Source: Arthrobacter sp. ISL-30
GTDB lineage: Bacteria > Actinomycetota > Actinomycetes > Actinomycetales > Micrococcaceae
NCBI RefSeq assembly: GCF_018613855.1
Contig: NZ_JAGGPK010000050.1
Location: 1 to 64,000, forward strand
Direction: 5' to 3'
Length of the DNA stretch: 64,000 nt
The position numbers and the translations under genes are program-made. This document shows positions 53,165-61,918 of this stretch, piece by piece. How positions within the stretch are numbered: the first letter of the stretch is position 1; every line of letters begins with the position of its first letter. The notes beneath the pieces are model-generated. The model was not told the origin of the DNA. It saw only the letters and a program-made list of their open reading frames with translations, and did no database searches.

Positions 53165-54891
53165 GCAGCGACCACCAGGGGGTTGGGAATGTCGAGGTAG
53201 ACCGACTGCGCGTCGAGTGGAGCAACCACCTCGTCGATACCTGCCAGCCGAGTGGCCAGGTGTGCCTTGCACGGCAAGGTGGGGGCATTAAGCCAGCGCT
53301 CCACCAACCGGACACCTGCCGGCCCTGCCTTGGCAAGGGCGGGAATGGCCGCCTTCAGGCGTTCCCGCACGATGCGAAGGAGAACGTCTTCGTCCGCCAT
53401 CTTTTCGGCTGCCATCGCACCCACAAGGGACAGCGCCTGGTTGTGCAGGAGGTAATAGGTAAGCCGGTCGTCCACGATTGCGTCCTCAACCACAGCAAGG
53501 GTGCTGGTGCTCTCTCCAGTACATGCCAGCACATCAGCGAGGCGAGAAGCTGCGAGGTAGTAGCCTTGGTTGTCGCGGTAGGCGCCCCCGATGATTTCAC
53601 CGCTAACGCCAAGCCGGACGAGGGTGTTTTGCTGGTGCCCTTCGAGTCCAACTCCTGTCCTTGCATACAGGCTCACCATCGGGACGAGGACCTTGTCGAT
53701 GTAATCGGCAAGCCATGCCTCGGGATCAGTGCACCAACGGGACAAAAGGCTCGGCCCCCATCCATCCGTCCCTTGGATCGCGGAATCGATGGACGACGTC
53801 GGAGGCACGGAGGGTGACGACGGTGCGATCAGTCCAGCCAGGCACACAAGCCGGTCCACTCCTTCCGGGACCTCACGAACGGAGACGTCCAGCCCGGTCA
53901 GCGATCCCCCGCCAGGGTCGGACGGATCAATGACCGCAGCCCAGGCAGGGTCCAGCACAATACTGAAGCCCGGGTCGGTGTGGGTGATATATCCGGCATC
54001 GATCAGCCGATTGACCTCGACGCCGCGGCGGAGCTCAGTAGCGGTTGCCTCACGCACAGAATTGGTGATCTTGAGGCCGAGTGAGAGCTTAAGCATCACC
54101 GAGTGGTCGGGGTGGAAGAGGGTGCGCAGGCTCGAAGTGGCCCACCATTCTTCGCCGAGCGGACCCAGCGGACGCAGCTGCCCGCCGTCGACCAGTTCTG
54201 TAACTGCGGTGCGCTGCAGCACAGCCTTCGCCTGCCAGGGATGTGCGGGAATCAGCACATAGCCGGGCGAGGCGCTTTGCCCCGCAATCTCCGCCAACAC
54301 CACCTGGAGATCCCTTCCGCCCAGTGCGGGTGAATTGGCAGCCTGGTCATTGGTAACCACCGAATGATGGGCCTCGAACCAATGCATCTGGAATCGACCA
54401 GCCAACTCGGGGGAATAAGCCTCCAGTTCGCCGGAGCTGAGTTCGTCCCGGCTTTTCGGAGCCGGATGTTGCAGGTGGCCCAGCAGCAGGGAGCGCTCGC
54501 CATCCAGGAACAAGTCCTCGCTTGGTGAGGCAACCCAGTCCCGCGCCGCAAATTCGGTGACGTTGCGGATCGACTCCCGCGTCCGATCCAGCAGGAGGGA
54601 TCGTTCCTGGGGATCTGCCCCCGTGGTCAGGAGGGCCAATAGATCCACAGCCGCCACATCACGCCGTGTACCGTCTGGCTGCACTACCGCCACGTGGCTG
54701 AAATTGTGCAGCCCTGTCCGTGAGAGGTGGGTGCACTGTGCGCTGACATTCATGTCAGTGCCTGGCACTGGCGCGAAAATCCCCTCAGCGGTGACCGGAA
54801 TACCCTGTTCCCTCGTCCAGCAGCGAAGGATTGCGTCACAATGGGCGGCATCTGCAAGGGCGTGAAGTTCCAGGGTTGCGAGGATGCTCAT
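53161..54891 (-). CDS. IucA/IucC-family siderophore synthetase (first of two)
   Basis: A 576-residue NIS synthetase. Visible blocks: LLGHLQHPAPKSRDELS, FQMHWFEAHHS, YVLIPAHPWQAKAVLQ, SSLRTLFHPDHSVMLKLSLGLKITNSVREATATELRRGVEVN, and ARTGVGLEGHQQNTLVRL. It is clearly diverged from the other synthetase of the operon, as in aerobactin, schizokinen and rhizobactin pathways where the two enzymes load the two arms of citrate in turn. ATG 54891 is preferred over an upstream ATG at 54927. Confidence 0.9.
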   Translation of the reverse strand: MSILATLELHALADAAHCDAILRCWTREQGIPVTAEGIFAPVPGTDMNVSAQCTHLSRTGLHNFSHVAVVQPDGTRRDVAAVDLLALLTTGADPQERSLLLDRTRESIRNVTEFAARDWVASPSEDLFLDGERSLLLGHLQHPAPKSRDELSSGELEAYSPELAGRFQMHWFEAHHSVVTNDQAANSPALGGRDLQVVLAEIAGQSASPGYVLIPAHPWQAKAVLQRTAVTELVDGGQLRPLGPLGEEWWATSSLRTLFHPDHSVMLKLSLGLKITNSVREATATELRRGVEVNRLIDAGYITHTDPGFSIVLDPAWAAVIDPSDPGGGSLTGLDVSVREVPEGVDRLVCLAGLIAPSSPSVPPTSSIDSAIQGTDGWGPSLLSRWCTDPEAWLADYIDKVLVPMVSLYARTGVGLEGHQQNTLVRLGVSGEIIGGAYRDNQGYYLAASRLADVLACTGESTSTLAVVEDAIVDDRLTYYLLHNQALSLVGAMAAEKMADEDVLLRIVRERLKAAIPALAKAGPAGVRLVERWLNAPTLPCKAHLATRLAGIDEVVAPLDAQSVYLDIPNPLVVAA

Positions 54892-54975
54892 GCCGCCACC
54901 CCCTTGTCGTGGCCATGGAAGAGGCAATGGGAGGTTGTCATGCGAAGCTCCGTTTCTGTGGATAGGCAGGTTGGG

Positions 54976-56358
54976 TCAGTTGACAAGTTGTCGCGTCGCG
55001 GACGCCGACGGGAAAGTGGTGAGCGGAGCCCCGAATTGCTGGAAGGCGATGCTGCGCTCCACGGGATACACCTCGCGCCCCGTCATCTCACGGAGGATGC
55101 AGGAGTTGCGGTAGGCGGCCATGCCGAGGTCCGGCGTGACGAAACCATGGGTGTGCAGTTCGGCGTTCTGGACGAAGATCTCCCCCGGTTCGACGCCGGT
55201 CCCGTAGTTGCGTCCGACGTCGAAGCGGCCTCGAACGTCCCGGGCGATCCGATCCTGGATACCGGCCAGGAAGCCTGGCTCCCGATAGGAGTAGCCGGTA
55301 GCCAGGACCACTGCCTCGGATTCGAGCGAGTAGTCCCGGCCCTGCTCCTCGTGGCGAAGCTGCAGCGTGTGCAATCCGGCGGCCGGGGCCCATTGTGCGC
55401 CGGTGAGGGACGAGTGCGTGAACAGCCGGGTGTCCACCATCCCGGAGAGGCTCTTGGTGTAGAGGAGGTCGTAGATGGCGTCGATCAGCTCGGAGTTGAT
55501 GCCCTTGTAGAGGTTCTTCTGGCTGCTGATCAGATGATCGCGCTGCTCGGCAGGAAGGCCATGGAAGTAGTCGACGTACTCTGGGGAGGTCATCTCGAGG
55601 GTGAGCTTGGTGTATTCGAGGGGGAAGAAGCGTCCCGAGCGGGTGACCCAGTTCAGCTGGTAGCCTTGGACGTCGATTTCCTGCAGCAGCTCATAGTAGA
55701 TTTCAGCGGCGCTCTGGCCACTGCCCACGATGGTGATGCTCCGCTGCTTCTGCAGCTCACTCTTCCTCGACAGGTATTCGGCGTTGTGGAGGACCAGTCC
55801 CCCGCCGTCGGTCGCTGCACTAGCAACAATTCCTGCACAGGCATCAGGCACGTAGGGCGTCGTGCCGGTGCCAAGCACCAGCCGCCTCGCCTGAAGCACC
55901 TCCGGCCCGTCCGGGCCCTGCACCGAAAGCCAGTACACGCCGTCGTCGTAACTGACCTCCCGCACATCCATGCCGAAGCGCACCGACTCCAGTTGCCCGG
56001 CCACCCACTGGCAGTACTGGTTGTACTCGGCGCGCAGCGGGTAGAAGTTTTCCCGGATGTAGAACCGGTAGAGCCGGCCCGTCTGCTTGAGAAAATTCAG
56101 GAAGGAGTAGGGCGACGTCGGGTCGGCCAGGGTCACGAGGTCGGCCATGAACGGCACCTGCAGGTGGGCGGGTTCGAGCATCATGCCGGGGTGCCAGTCG
56201 AAGGATTCACGGCGCTCGAGGAAGACGCCGTCGAGGTCCGCGACGGGTTCGCTCAGTGCGGCGAGGCCAAGGTTGAAAGGTCCCACGCCGATGCCCACGA
56301 AATCGTAGATCCTGGCCTCCGGGGTGGAGTGCTCGGAAACTTCTGAGGGGATGCTCAT
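54976..56358 (-). CDS. Lysine/ornithine/cadaverine N-monooxygenase
   Basis: A 460-residue flavin N-hydroxylase of the IucD/PvdA/DesB type: YDFVGIGVGPFNLGLAALSEP is the FAD site, ITIVGSGQSAAEIYYELL the NADPH site, and ATGYSYREPGFL the late FAD motif. It hydroxylates a terminal amine using NADPH and O2. The neighbouring PLP decarboxylase and the siderophore context favour cadaverine (or putrescine) over lysine itself. The ATG overlaps the decarboxylase stop (ATGA). Confidence 0.9.
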   Translation of the reverse strand: MSIPSEVSEHSTPEARIYDFVGIGVGPFNLGLAALSEPVADLDGVFLERRESFDWHPGMMLEPAHLQVPFMADLVTLADPTSPYSFLNFLKQTGRLYRFYIRENFYPLRAEYNQYCQWVAGQLESVRFGMDVREVSYDDGVYWLSVQGPDGPEVLQARRLVLGTGTTPYVPDACAGIVASAATDGGGLVLHNAEYLSRKSELQKQRSITIVGSGQSAAEIYYELLQEIDVQGYQLNWVTRSGRFFPLEYTKLTLEMTSPEYVDYFHGLPAEQRDHLISSQKNLYKGINSELIDAIYDLLYTKSLSGMVDTRLFTHSSLTGAQWAPAAGLHTLQLRHEEQGRDYSLESEAVVLATGYSYREPGFLAGIQDRIARDVRGRFDVGRNYGTGVEPGEIFVQNAELHTHGFVTPDLGMAAYRNSCILREMTGREVYPVERSIAFQQFGAPLTTFPSASATRQLVN

Positions 56359-58007
56359 GCTGCGGTTTCCTTGCTGTCAGTGGGCACGTTGTCAGTGGGC
56401 AGGCGGTCAGTCGACACCAACTCAGTGGGCATGCTCTCGGCTAGCAGGCCGGCACCGGTGCGGCGCAGGAGCCCGACAATTTCCTGGATATCCTCGAGGG
56501 TTGCCTCGGCGTTGAGGAGCGTGAACTTCAGGTAGTGCCGGCCAGCCACCTTCGTGCCGGCGACGACGGCCTGGCCCGAGGCGAAGACGGCGGCGCGGAT
56601 CGCGGGATTGAGCTGGTCGGCCACGTCGTCGGCAATGCGGGAACCGTCCTCCAGGAGGGGGCGGTAGCGGAAGACCAGCGTGCTCATCTGGGGGGCAGTA
56701 GCAAGCTCGAAGTCCGCATCCTCGGCCAGGATGGCCCCGACGCGAGCAGCAAGGTCGATTGCTTCATCGAACAGGGCACCGATGGCATCCGCGCCCATGA
56801 TTCGCAAGGTCAGCCACAGCTTGAGGGCATCGAAACGGCGGGTGGTCTGGATGCTCTTGTCCACCTGGTTGGGGATCTCGGCCTTGGCGGCGCTCTCCGG
56901 GTTCAGGTAGTCCGCGTAGTAGGTGACGTGGCGAAGCATGGCGCCGTTGCGGACCAGGATGGCGCTGGAGCTGACGGGCTGGAAGAAGGTTTTGTGGAAG
57001 TCGATGGTCACGGAATCCGCCAGGCTGATGCCGTCCAGTAGCCCTGCGTACCGACCGGACACGATGAGTCCCCCACCGTAGGCGGCGTCGACGTGCAGCC
57101 AAGCGCCGTATGCGCGGGCCAGGGCGCTGAGCTCTGAAAGAGGATCGACGGCGCCGAAGTCGGTCGTACCGGCGGTGGCCACGACAGCCATGGGGACCAG
57201 GCCGGCGTCGTGGGCGTCAGCAAGTGCCACGCCAAGCGCGGAAGGATCCATCCGGTGGTCCAGCGCGCATGGAACAGAAACGACCGCGTCGAATCCGAGG
57301 CCCAACATGGAGGCTGACTTTTGGATGCTGAAGTGGCTGTCCTCCGAGGTGAAGATCCGGAGGCGGTCCAGCAGATGCGGAAGGCGGACGCTCTTTTCGG
57401 CTCCCCCAGCGCCTCCCGCCACGGCTTCCTCGCGGAGGCGGGCCACTGCGTGGTTGCGGGCGATCAGGAGCGCCTGGAAGTTGGACTGGCTGCCGCCCGA
57501 GGTGAAGACGCCGTCGGCCTCAGCGCCCAGGCCCAGCCGTTCGGCGGTCCAGTCGATCAGGCGCCGCTCGATCATGGTGGCGCCCACGCTCTGGTCCCAC
57601 GTGTCCATGGAGGAGTTGACGGCGGACAGTACGGCCTCGCCCACGAGCGCCGGAATGACCACCGGGCAATTCAGGTGGGCGGCGTAGCGGGCGTCGTGGA
57701 AGTAGATGGCATCCCTGAGGTACAGCTTGTCAAGCTCCTCCAGCGCTGCGGCGGTGTCCGGCAGGGGTCGCTCGAGGTCGACAGCAGCAACGCGAGCCTT
57801 CATTTCGGCATGCCCGATGCCGGTGAACGGCCGGGTGGTCCGCTGCACCTTGGTGGAGACGGCGTTGACGCCCTGCAGCACCTGCGCTACATAGCTGGGC
57901 GAATTACGCGCGTTGAAGAGTTGGTTGGTGGCCGCAAGGGCCAGCTCCACTCTGGAGCCGAAATCCTGGTCCGGGGCAATCCGGTCTTCGACACTTGGCG
58001 ACGTCAC
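56355..58007 (-). CDS. PLP-dependent L-lysine (or diamino acid) decarboxylase of siderophore synthesis
   Basis: A 550-residue group II decarboxylase like DesA: GVFTSGGSQSNFQALLIARNHA, VVATAGTTDFGAVDPLSEL, WLHVDAAYGGGLIVS, and the PLP lysine in DSVTIDFHKTFFQPVSSSAILV (about residue 339). It probably makes cadaverine from lysine. GTG 58007 follows GGAAGGA and is preferred over ATG 58022. The C-terminal 25 residues are a repeat-derived tail (TELVSTDRLPTDNVPTDSK). It is the first gene of the five-gene operon behind an iron-box-like site. Confidence 0.88.
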   Translation of the reverse strand: MTSPSVEDRIAPDQDFGSRVELALAATNQLFNARNSPSYVAQVLQGVNAVSTKVQRTTRPFTGIGHAEMKARVAAVDLERPLPDTAAALEELDKLYLRDAIYFHDARYAAHLNCPVVIPALVGEAVLSAVNSSMDTWDQSVGATMIERRLIDWTAERLGLGAEADGVFTSGGSQSNFQALLIARNHAVARLREEAVAGGAGGAEKSVRLPHLLDRLRIFTSEDSHFSIQKSASMLGLGFDAVVSVPCALDHRMDPSALGVALADAHDAGLVPMAVVATAGTTDFGAVDPLSELSALARAYGAWLHVDAAYGGGLIVSGRYAGLLDGISLADSVTIDFHKTFFQPVSSSAILVRNGAMLRHVTYYADYLNPESAAKAEIPNQVDKSIQTTRRFDALKLWLTLRIMGADAIGALFDEAIDLAARVGAILAEDADFELATAPQMSTLVFRYRPLLEDGSRIADDVADQLNPAIRAAVFASGQAVVAGTKVAGRHYLKFTLLNAEATLEDIQEIVGLLRRTGAGLLAESMPTELVSTDRLPTDNVPTDSKETAA

Positions 58008-58088
58008 AAGGCATCCTTCCATCGGGCTTGAGGGGGCTCCCTGGCCGTGCCTCGAGGAGCAGGTGGCTCGACGTGCAGGCGAAGTAGC

Positions 58089-58123
58089 AAGGTAAGCCTT
58101 ACTTAGGTTTACCTTTTCGTCAA
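58089..58123 (-). promoter_or_regulatory. Iron-box-like operator and promoter of the siderophore operon
   Basis: AGGTAAGCCTTACTT (58090-58104) matches 11 of 15 bases of the DtxR/IdeR/DmdR core AGGTTAGGCTAACCT, and TTAGGTTTACCTT follows at 58103-58115. AAGGTAA at 58089 and TTACCTT at 58109 also form an outer inverted repeat. TTGACG on the minus strand (58118-58123) is a plausible -35, so the site would block RNA polymerase when iron is plentiful. Confidence 0.6.
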
Positions 58124-58264
58124 ACTTTCGTGTCTTAATTCCCTTGAGCTGCGGAAATGCCCGGTTGCTTCATGGCAGGCACACGTCATTGACTGGCCAG
58201 GAGGACGTTTTCAGTGCAAAAATGCCCCGCCTCACGGACACCCGATTGCCTCCGAGACACAGAA

Positions 58265-58304
58265 AATCCCTGAGGACACCGGAATCCGGATGTCCTCAGG
58301 GATT
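58265..58304. terminator. Terminator between the GNAT gene and the siderophore operon
   Basis: AATCCCTGAGGACA (58265-58278) pairs perfectly with TGTCCTCAGGGATT (58291-58304), with further CCGGA/TCCGG pairing inside. On the minus strand TTTCTGTG follows. The stop codon of the minus-strand GNAT gene begins at the base of the stem. It isolates the iron-regulated operon from upstream reading. Confidence 0.75.
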
Positions 58305-58659
58305 ATTCGTTGCCCGGTTCGCCGGTGGGAGCGTCCGGTGGCCAGTCGATGTCGAGCTCGTAGTCCGGGTGCTTGCGCAGGTACGCGGCGATGAAGGGGC
58401 AGTGCGGAATGATGCGCTTTCCGGAGGCGAGGACATCATCCAGGGCGAAGTGGGCCAGGACCTTTGCCAGGCCGCGGCCCTTGAACTTCTCCGCAGTGTC
58501 GGTGTGCTGGAAGTCGACGTGCCCAGGCCTGTCCAGGTACCGCGTCTGGACAGCCAGCTCACCGCCCACAAGGAGCTCGTAGCGATGGAGTTTGTCGTTC
58601 CTGCGCAGGGTCACGTCAGGGGTAAATGCTTCGCTGTCCGACACCGAGAACTGAGTCAT
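58303..58659 (-). CDS. Small GNAT-like N-acetyltransferase (COG2388/YidJ type)
   Basis: A 118-residue protein from ATG 58659: YELLVGGELAVQTRYLDRPGHVDFQHTDTAEKFKGRGLAKVLAHFALDDVLASGKRIIPHCPFIAAYLRKHPDYEL is the compact GNAT fold with the acetyl-CoA loop FKGRGLA and the CPF cysteine-containing motif. The physiological substrate of this class is unknown. It ends in a strong hairpin. Confidence 0.85.
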   Translation of the reverse strand: MTQFSVSDSEAFTPDVTLRRNDKLHRYELLVGGELAVQTRYLDRPGHVDFQHTDTAEKFKGRGLAKVLAHFALDDVLASGKRIIPHCPFIAAYLRKHPDYELDIDWPPDAPTGEPGNE

Positions 58660-58752
58660 GGTTCGAGCGTGGCACTTAAATCCTGCGGTGGCAATGGCGG
58701 GGGAGAAGTGCGAATCCGCAGGCGGGGCGTGCAGTCCCGGCACAGACAGGAG

Positions 58753-59559
58753 TCAGTTCTGCTCATGCAGGAACGCCTTGATGGATTCAGCGACCGCTGC
58801 GGGGGCCATGGCATGGGCAAGGTGGCCCTGCGCCGGAATAACGTGCTCGGTCGCCCGTGCAAGATGCTGCCCGAGGTATTGGGAGGCTCCAACCAGGTGG
58901 GCCGGGCTGACTTCGCCAACAAGCAAGAGGATGGGGGCGTCCACCCCAATGTACTGCTGGACGAGGACGTCGGTCTTATCGATCTCGGCCAGTTCCCGCG
59001 TCCATGTAGGGCTAAGCTCCACCATTCGCGCCCACAATGGCGACTCCGCCAGGGCTTCGGTTTCTTCCGGGGAAATCCGCAGGAAGTGCTTGGCCGCAAC
59101 CCGCAAAGCCCGGTCTCCGTCTCCGGCCTTTATGGCCGCGGCATACTCTTCCAGGGCCACCCCAGCCGTGGGCGCCTCAATGGGAAGTGGAGGCTCGTAG
59201 AGCACTAGCGAGGAGACGTCCGCTCCGGTACGGACGGCTTCGAGGGTGCAAATGGCACCGTAGGAGTGGCCTACCAAGGCAGCGCCATGACCGGCAGTGC
59301 TGAGCACGGCCTTGATGTCCTCGGACTCGCTGCCCAGCGAATAGTCCTCGGCGTCGGAAGAGAGGCCCCGACCGCGGCGATCCATGATGTACACCGTGTG
59401 GCCGTCGGCCAGTTGTTCGGCCACGGGTATCCATTCCTCGCCTGTGGAGATGCTTCCGTGAACGAGAACCAGTGGGCTGCCGGATCCGAGTTTGCGATAG
59501 CCGATGGACGTGCCATCCGCGGACCTGACCGTATAGGTCGTGATGAGCGAAGTATTCAA
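58753..59559 (-). CDS. Alpha/beta hydrolase
   Basis: A 268-residue hydrolase: LVLVHGSISTGEEWIPVAEQL is the oxyanion region, VYIMDRRGRGLSS the beta-4 motif, ALVGHSYGAICTLEAV the nucleophile elbow, and PAQGHLAHAMAP the catalytic His. It follows the aromatic-acid transporter gene by 18 bases, so it may act in the same pathway, for instance on an ester, lactone or CoA thioester; the substrate is not readable. Confidence 0.86.
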   Translation of the reverse strand: MNTSLITTYTVRSADGTSIGYRKLGSGSPLVLVHGSISTGEEWIPVAEQLADGHTVYIMDRRGRGLSSDAEDYSLGSESEDIKAVLSTAGHGAALVGHSYGAICTLEAVRTGADVSSLVLYEPPLPIEAPTAGVALEEYAAAIKAGDGDRALRVAAKHFLRISPEETEALAESPLWARMVELSPTWTRELAEIDKTDVLVQQYIGVDAPILLLVGEVSPAHLVGASQYLGQHLARATEHVIPAQGHLAHAMAPAAVAESIKAFLHEQN

Positions 59560-59577
59560 GAAGACTCCTTGGTTGTG

Positions 59578-60915
59578 TCAGTGAGTGATGGCGCTCTGGG
59601 CAAGCGGCTCAACTGCCGCGCTAGCCCGATGAAAGCGTGGCACCGCCAGGACGGCAACGATTCCAATTACTGCCGCAATGCTCCAAACGGAAAAGTTGAC
59701 GAAGTTGCCCAATGAGGCTGCTACGAGCACGCCCCCGCCTGAAATTGCCAGCACGGCCCCGATTCGACCCACGCCGAGCGTGATGCCAAGGGCTGTGGCG
59801 CGGGTGGCACCTGAGAAGTAGGTGGCAACGAAGCCATTGACCAGGATCTGCGCACCGACGGATCCGAAGCCCACGACTGCAATCAACAAATACATCGCCG
59901 GAAGCGGCATGAGGCCTGTTCCCATAAGGAGCAGTGCAGCTCCCGAGCTTGCGAACGCGGTTGCGGTGACGCGCTGCGGGCCGAACCGGTCGGCAAGACG
60001 GGAGGAAACAAGTACGCCGACGACGGCACCAACATTGACCGTCAGGAGGAAGGTCAGCGATGACGCCAGGGAGTAATTTGCCATCACCATCAGTTGGGGT
60101 AGCCACGTGTTCAAGCCATAGACAAGTGTCTGGCCGCAGATGCCGGCCAGGCTAAACAAGATCAGCGCTATGAACAGGCGTCCGCTGAGCAGCGTACGGA
60201 ACCTGCCGGTTTCAGGGACATCGCCGCGGGACGCGGCTGGCGGGAGCGGCTCCAGGCCGTAGTCCACAATGATCATTTCAGCTTGTGCGCGTTGGCCCCG
60301 CGCCACAAGGTAGGCGGGTGATTCGGGGAGGTACCAGAACAGGAGCGGGACGACGGCGATGAGGGGAAGGCCGCCGATCGCCAGCATGCCTTGGAAACCA
60401 ATGGACGGCAGCAGGGCCAAGGACAGCAAGGCGGCGAGGATTCCGCCGATTGCGTATCCGGAGAACATGAGCGCATTGTTGAAGTTGCGCCGGCCAGACT
60501 TTGAAAATTCCACGGTCAGGGCGATTGCCGTCGGGATGACTCCACCCAATCCGAGACCGGCCAGGAAGCGGAACAGCCCGAAAAGCTCGGGAGTGGGTGC
60601 CCAGGCAGTCAGGAGCATCAACAGCGAGAAAAAGGCAATGGATGCCATCATGACCTTGCGGCGTCCGATGACGTCCGTCAGGTAGCCGACGAGGATGGCC
60701 CCGATGAACATGCCAGCCAGCGCGTAGCTGCCAATTGCACCGGTTTGCACCGGGGTGAGTGCCCAGGGTTCGTAAGCCAGTAGTTTGGGAACAATAGCGC
60801 CGTAGACCACGAGGTCATAACCGTCGAAGACGATGGCGATAAGGCAGAGGAAGATTACCAGGCCTGCGGATCGACGAGTGCGAACCGAAGAAGGGGTTGG
60901 CGATTGGAAAGCCAT
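59578..60915 (-). CDS. MFS transporter, aromatic acid:H+ symporter (AAHS) family
   Basis: A 445-residue twelve-helix transporter. LIAIVFDGYDLVVYGAIVPKLL with the DGYD motif of TM1, GYLTDVIGRRKVMMASIAFFSLLMLL in the loop, and FLAGLGLGGVIPTAIALTVEFS are AAHS signatures (PcaK/BenK/MhbT group), which import benzoate, hydroxybenzoates, gentisate and similar. ATG 60915 follows TGGAG; a longer upstream frame runs through the paaX promoter region and is rejected. It is divergent from a PaaX-type regulator and shares its operator-like motifs. Confidence 0.87.
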   Translation of the reverse strand: MAFQSPTPSSVRTRRSAGLVIFLCLIAIVFDGYDLVVYGAIVPKLLAYEPWALTPVQTGAIGSYALAGMFIGAILVGYLTDVIGRRKVMMASIAFFSLLMLLTAWAPTPELFGLFRFLAGLGLGGVIPTAIALTVEFSKSGRRNFNNALMFSGYAIGGILAALLSLALLPSIGFQGMLAIGGLPLIAVVPLLFWYLPESPAYLVARGQRAQAEMIIVDYGLEPLPPAASRGDVPETGRFRTLLSGRLFIALILFSLAGICGQTLVYGLNTWLPQLMVMANYSLASSLTFLLTVNVGAVVGVLVSSRLADRFGPQRVTATAFASSGAALLLMGTGLMPLPAMYLLIAVVGFGSVGAQILVNGFVATYFSGATRATALGITLGVGRIGAVLAISGGGVLVAASLGNFVNFSVWSIAAVIGIVAVLAVPRFHRASAAVEPLAQSAITH

Positions 60916-60982
60916 GATGGACTCCAGAGGGGGTACACGACGTTGTGGTTTTGCCAGAGAAGGGGCGCTACTTGTGACCTGC

Positions 60983-61036
60983 CCCACAATTGAATGTAAC
61001 ATAAGAAAGTCGCCCGTCAAGATGTTTGTTACATAT
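60983..61036. promoter_or_regulatory. Divergent promoter and operator-like motifs between the AAHS transporter and paaX-type gene
   Basis: On the minus strand TTGACG (61015-61020), a 16-base spacer and TACATT (60993-60998) form the transporter promoter. CCACAATTG followed by ATGTAACATA overlaps its -10. TTTGTTACATATTTG (61025-61039) lies 39 bases before the regulator start. TGTAAC and GTTACA here are inverted relative to each other. Confidence 0.55.
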
Positions 61037-61077
61037 TTGCGGACGCGCCTGAAGATCCAACCGCGAGGAGAGTAAGA

Positions 61078-61911
61078 GTGCAGTTGAAACCAAGAGCATT
61101 GATCCTGGACCTCTTCGGGGATTACCTGCGCTACGCCGGAAGCGAAGTCCGGCTTGCGGACATAACTGAGCTCCTTGCAGTGTTCGACATTGAAGCCGCC
61201 ACGGTTCGCGTCAACCTTTCCCGCCTCCGCAAAGAGGGCTGGTTCACCACGCATAAGGTGGGACGGGAGACGGTTTACACCCTGACTCCACACATGCTCG
61301 AGATCCTGGACGAGGGGCGGGAGCGCATATTCCATCCGCGCCAGAATGGCTGGGAGGGTCGCTGGACGATGGTGATCTACCAGGTTCCGGAGTCCGAGCG
61401 CGCGGTCCGCGAGCAACTGCGGAAGCGGCTGGCATGGCATGGATTTGGTCAACTGTCGCCGTCAACCTGGGTGGCTCCGCACGATCTCTGGGCCGAGGCT
61501 GGCGCCCTTGCTGCCGAGTATCCGCTCGCCAAAGTCGACGTCCTCTGGTGTGGAACCAACGACCTTCAACGGGACAGGGACATAGCTGAGCGGTGCTGGG
61601 ATCTGGAGCAGTTGGGCATCGACTACAAGGAGTTCATCCATACCTACGCTGCCCTTGACGATGCAGCCCTGAATGCCGACAAGGACGGGCGGACGGCCCT
61701 GATTGAACGCATGCAGCTTATCGGCGACTTCCGCAGGTTTCCGTTCCGCGATCCACAGCTTCCCATGAAACTCCAGCCTGCCGATTGGCCCAGCAAGGAG
61801 GCATTTGCCCTCTTCGGCGCCGTACATCGACAACTGGGGCCGGCAGCCACAGAGTTTGTCTCCAGTGTGATTGGCCAGCGTGTTGAACAAGGAGTCGAAG
61901 TAGATATGTAA
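61078..61911 (+). CDS. PaaX-family transcriptional regulator
   Basis: A 277-residue GntR-related repressor of the PaaX type: PRALILDLFGDYLRYAGSEVRLADITELLAVFDIEAATVRVNLSRLRKEGWFTTHKVGRETVYTLT is the winged helix, RWTMVIYQVPESERAVREQLRKRLAWHGFGQLSPSTWVAP the middle domain, and a helical C-terminal domain follows. The prototype senses phenylacetyl-CoA, and here an aryl-CoA of the adjacent pathway is the likely ligand. GTG start with GAGGAG upstream. Confidence 0.9.
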   Translation: MQLKPRALILDLFGDYLRYAGSEVRLADITELLAVFDIEAATVRVNLSRLRKEGWFTTHKVGRETVYTLTPHMLEILDEGRERIFHPRQNGWEGRWTMVIYQVPESERAVREQLRKRLAWHGFGQLSPSTWVAPHDLWAEAGALAAEYPLAKVDVLWCGTNDLQRDRDIAERCWDLEQLGIDYKEFIHTYAALDDAALNADKDGRTALIERMQLIGDFRRFPFRDPQLPMKLQPADWPSKEAFALFGAVHRQLGPAATEFVSSVIGQRVEQGVEVDM

Positions 61912-61918
61912 CAAGAGA

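Noticed and set aside
59578..61452. 624-residue start for the AAHS transporter
   Set aside because: The first 180 residues read antisense through the paaX-type gene; the family start is at ATG 60915.
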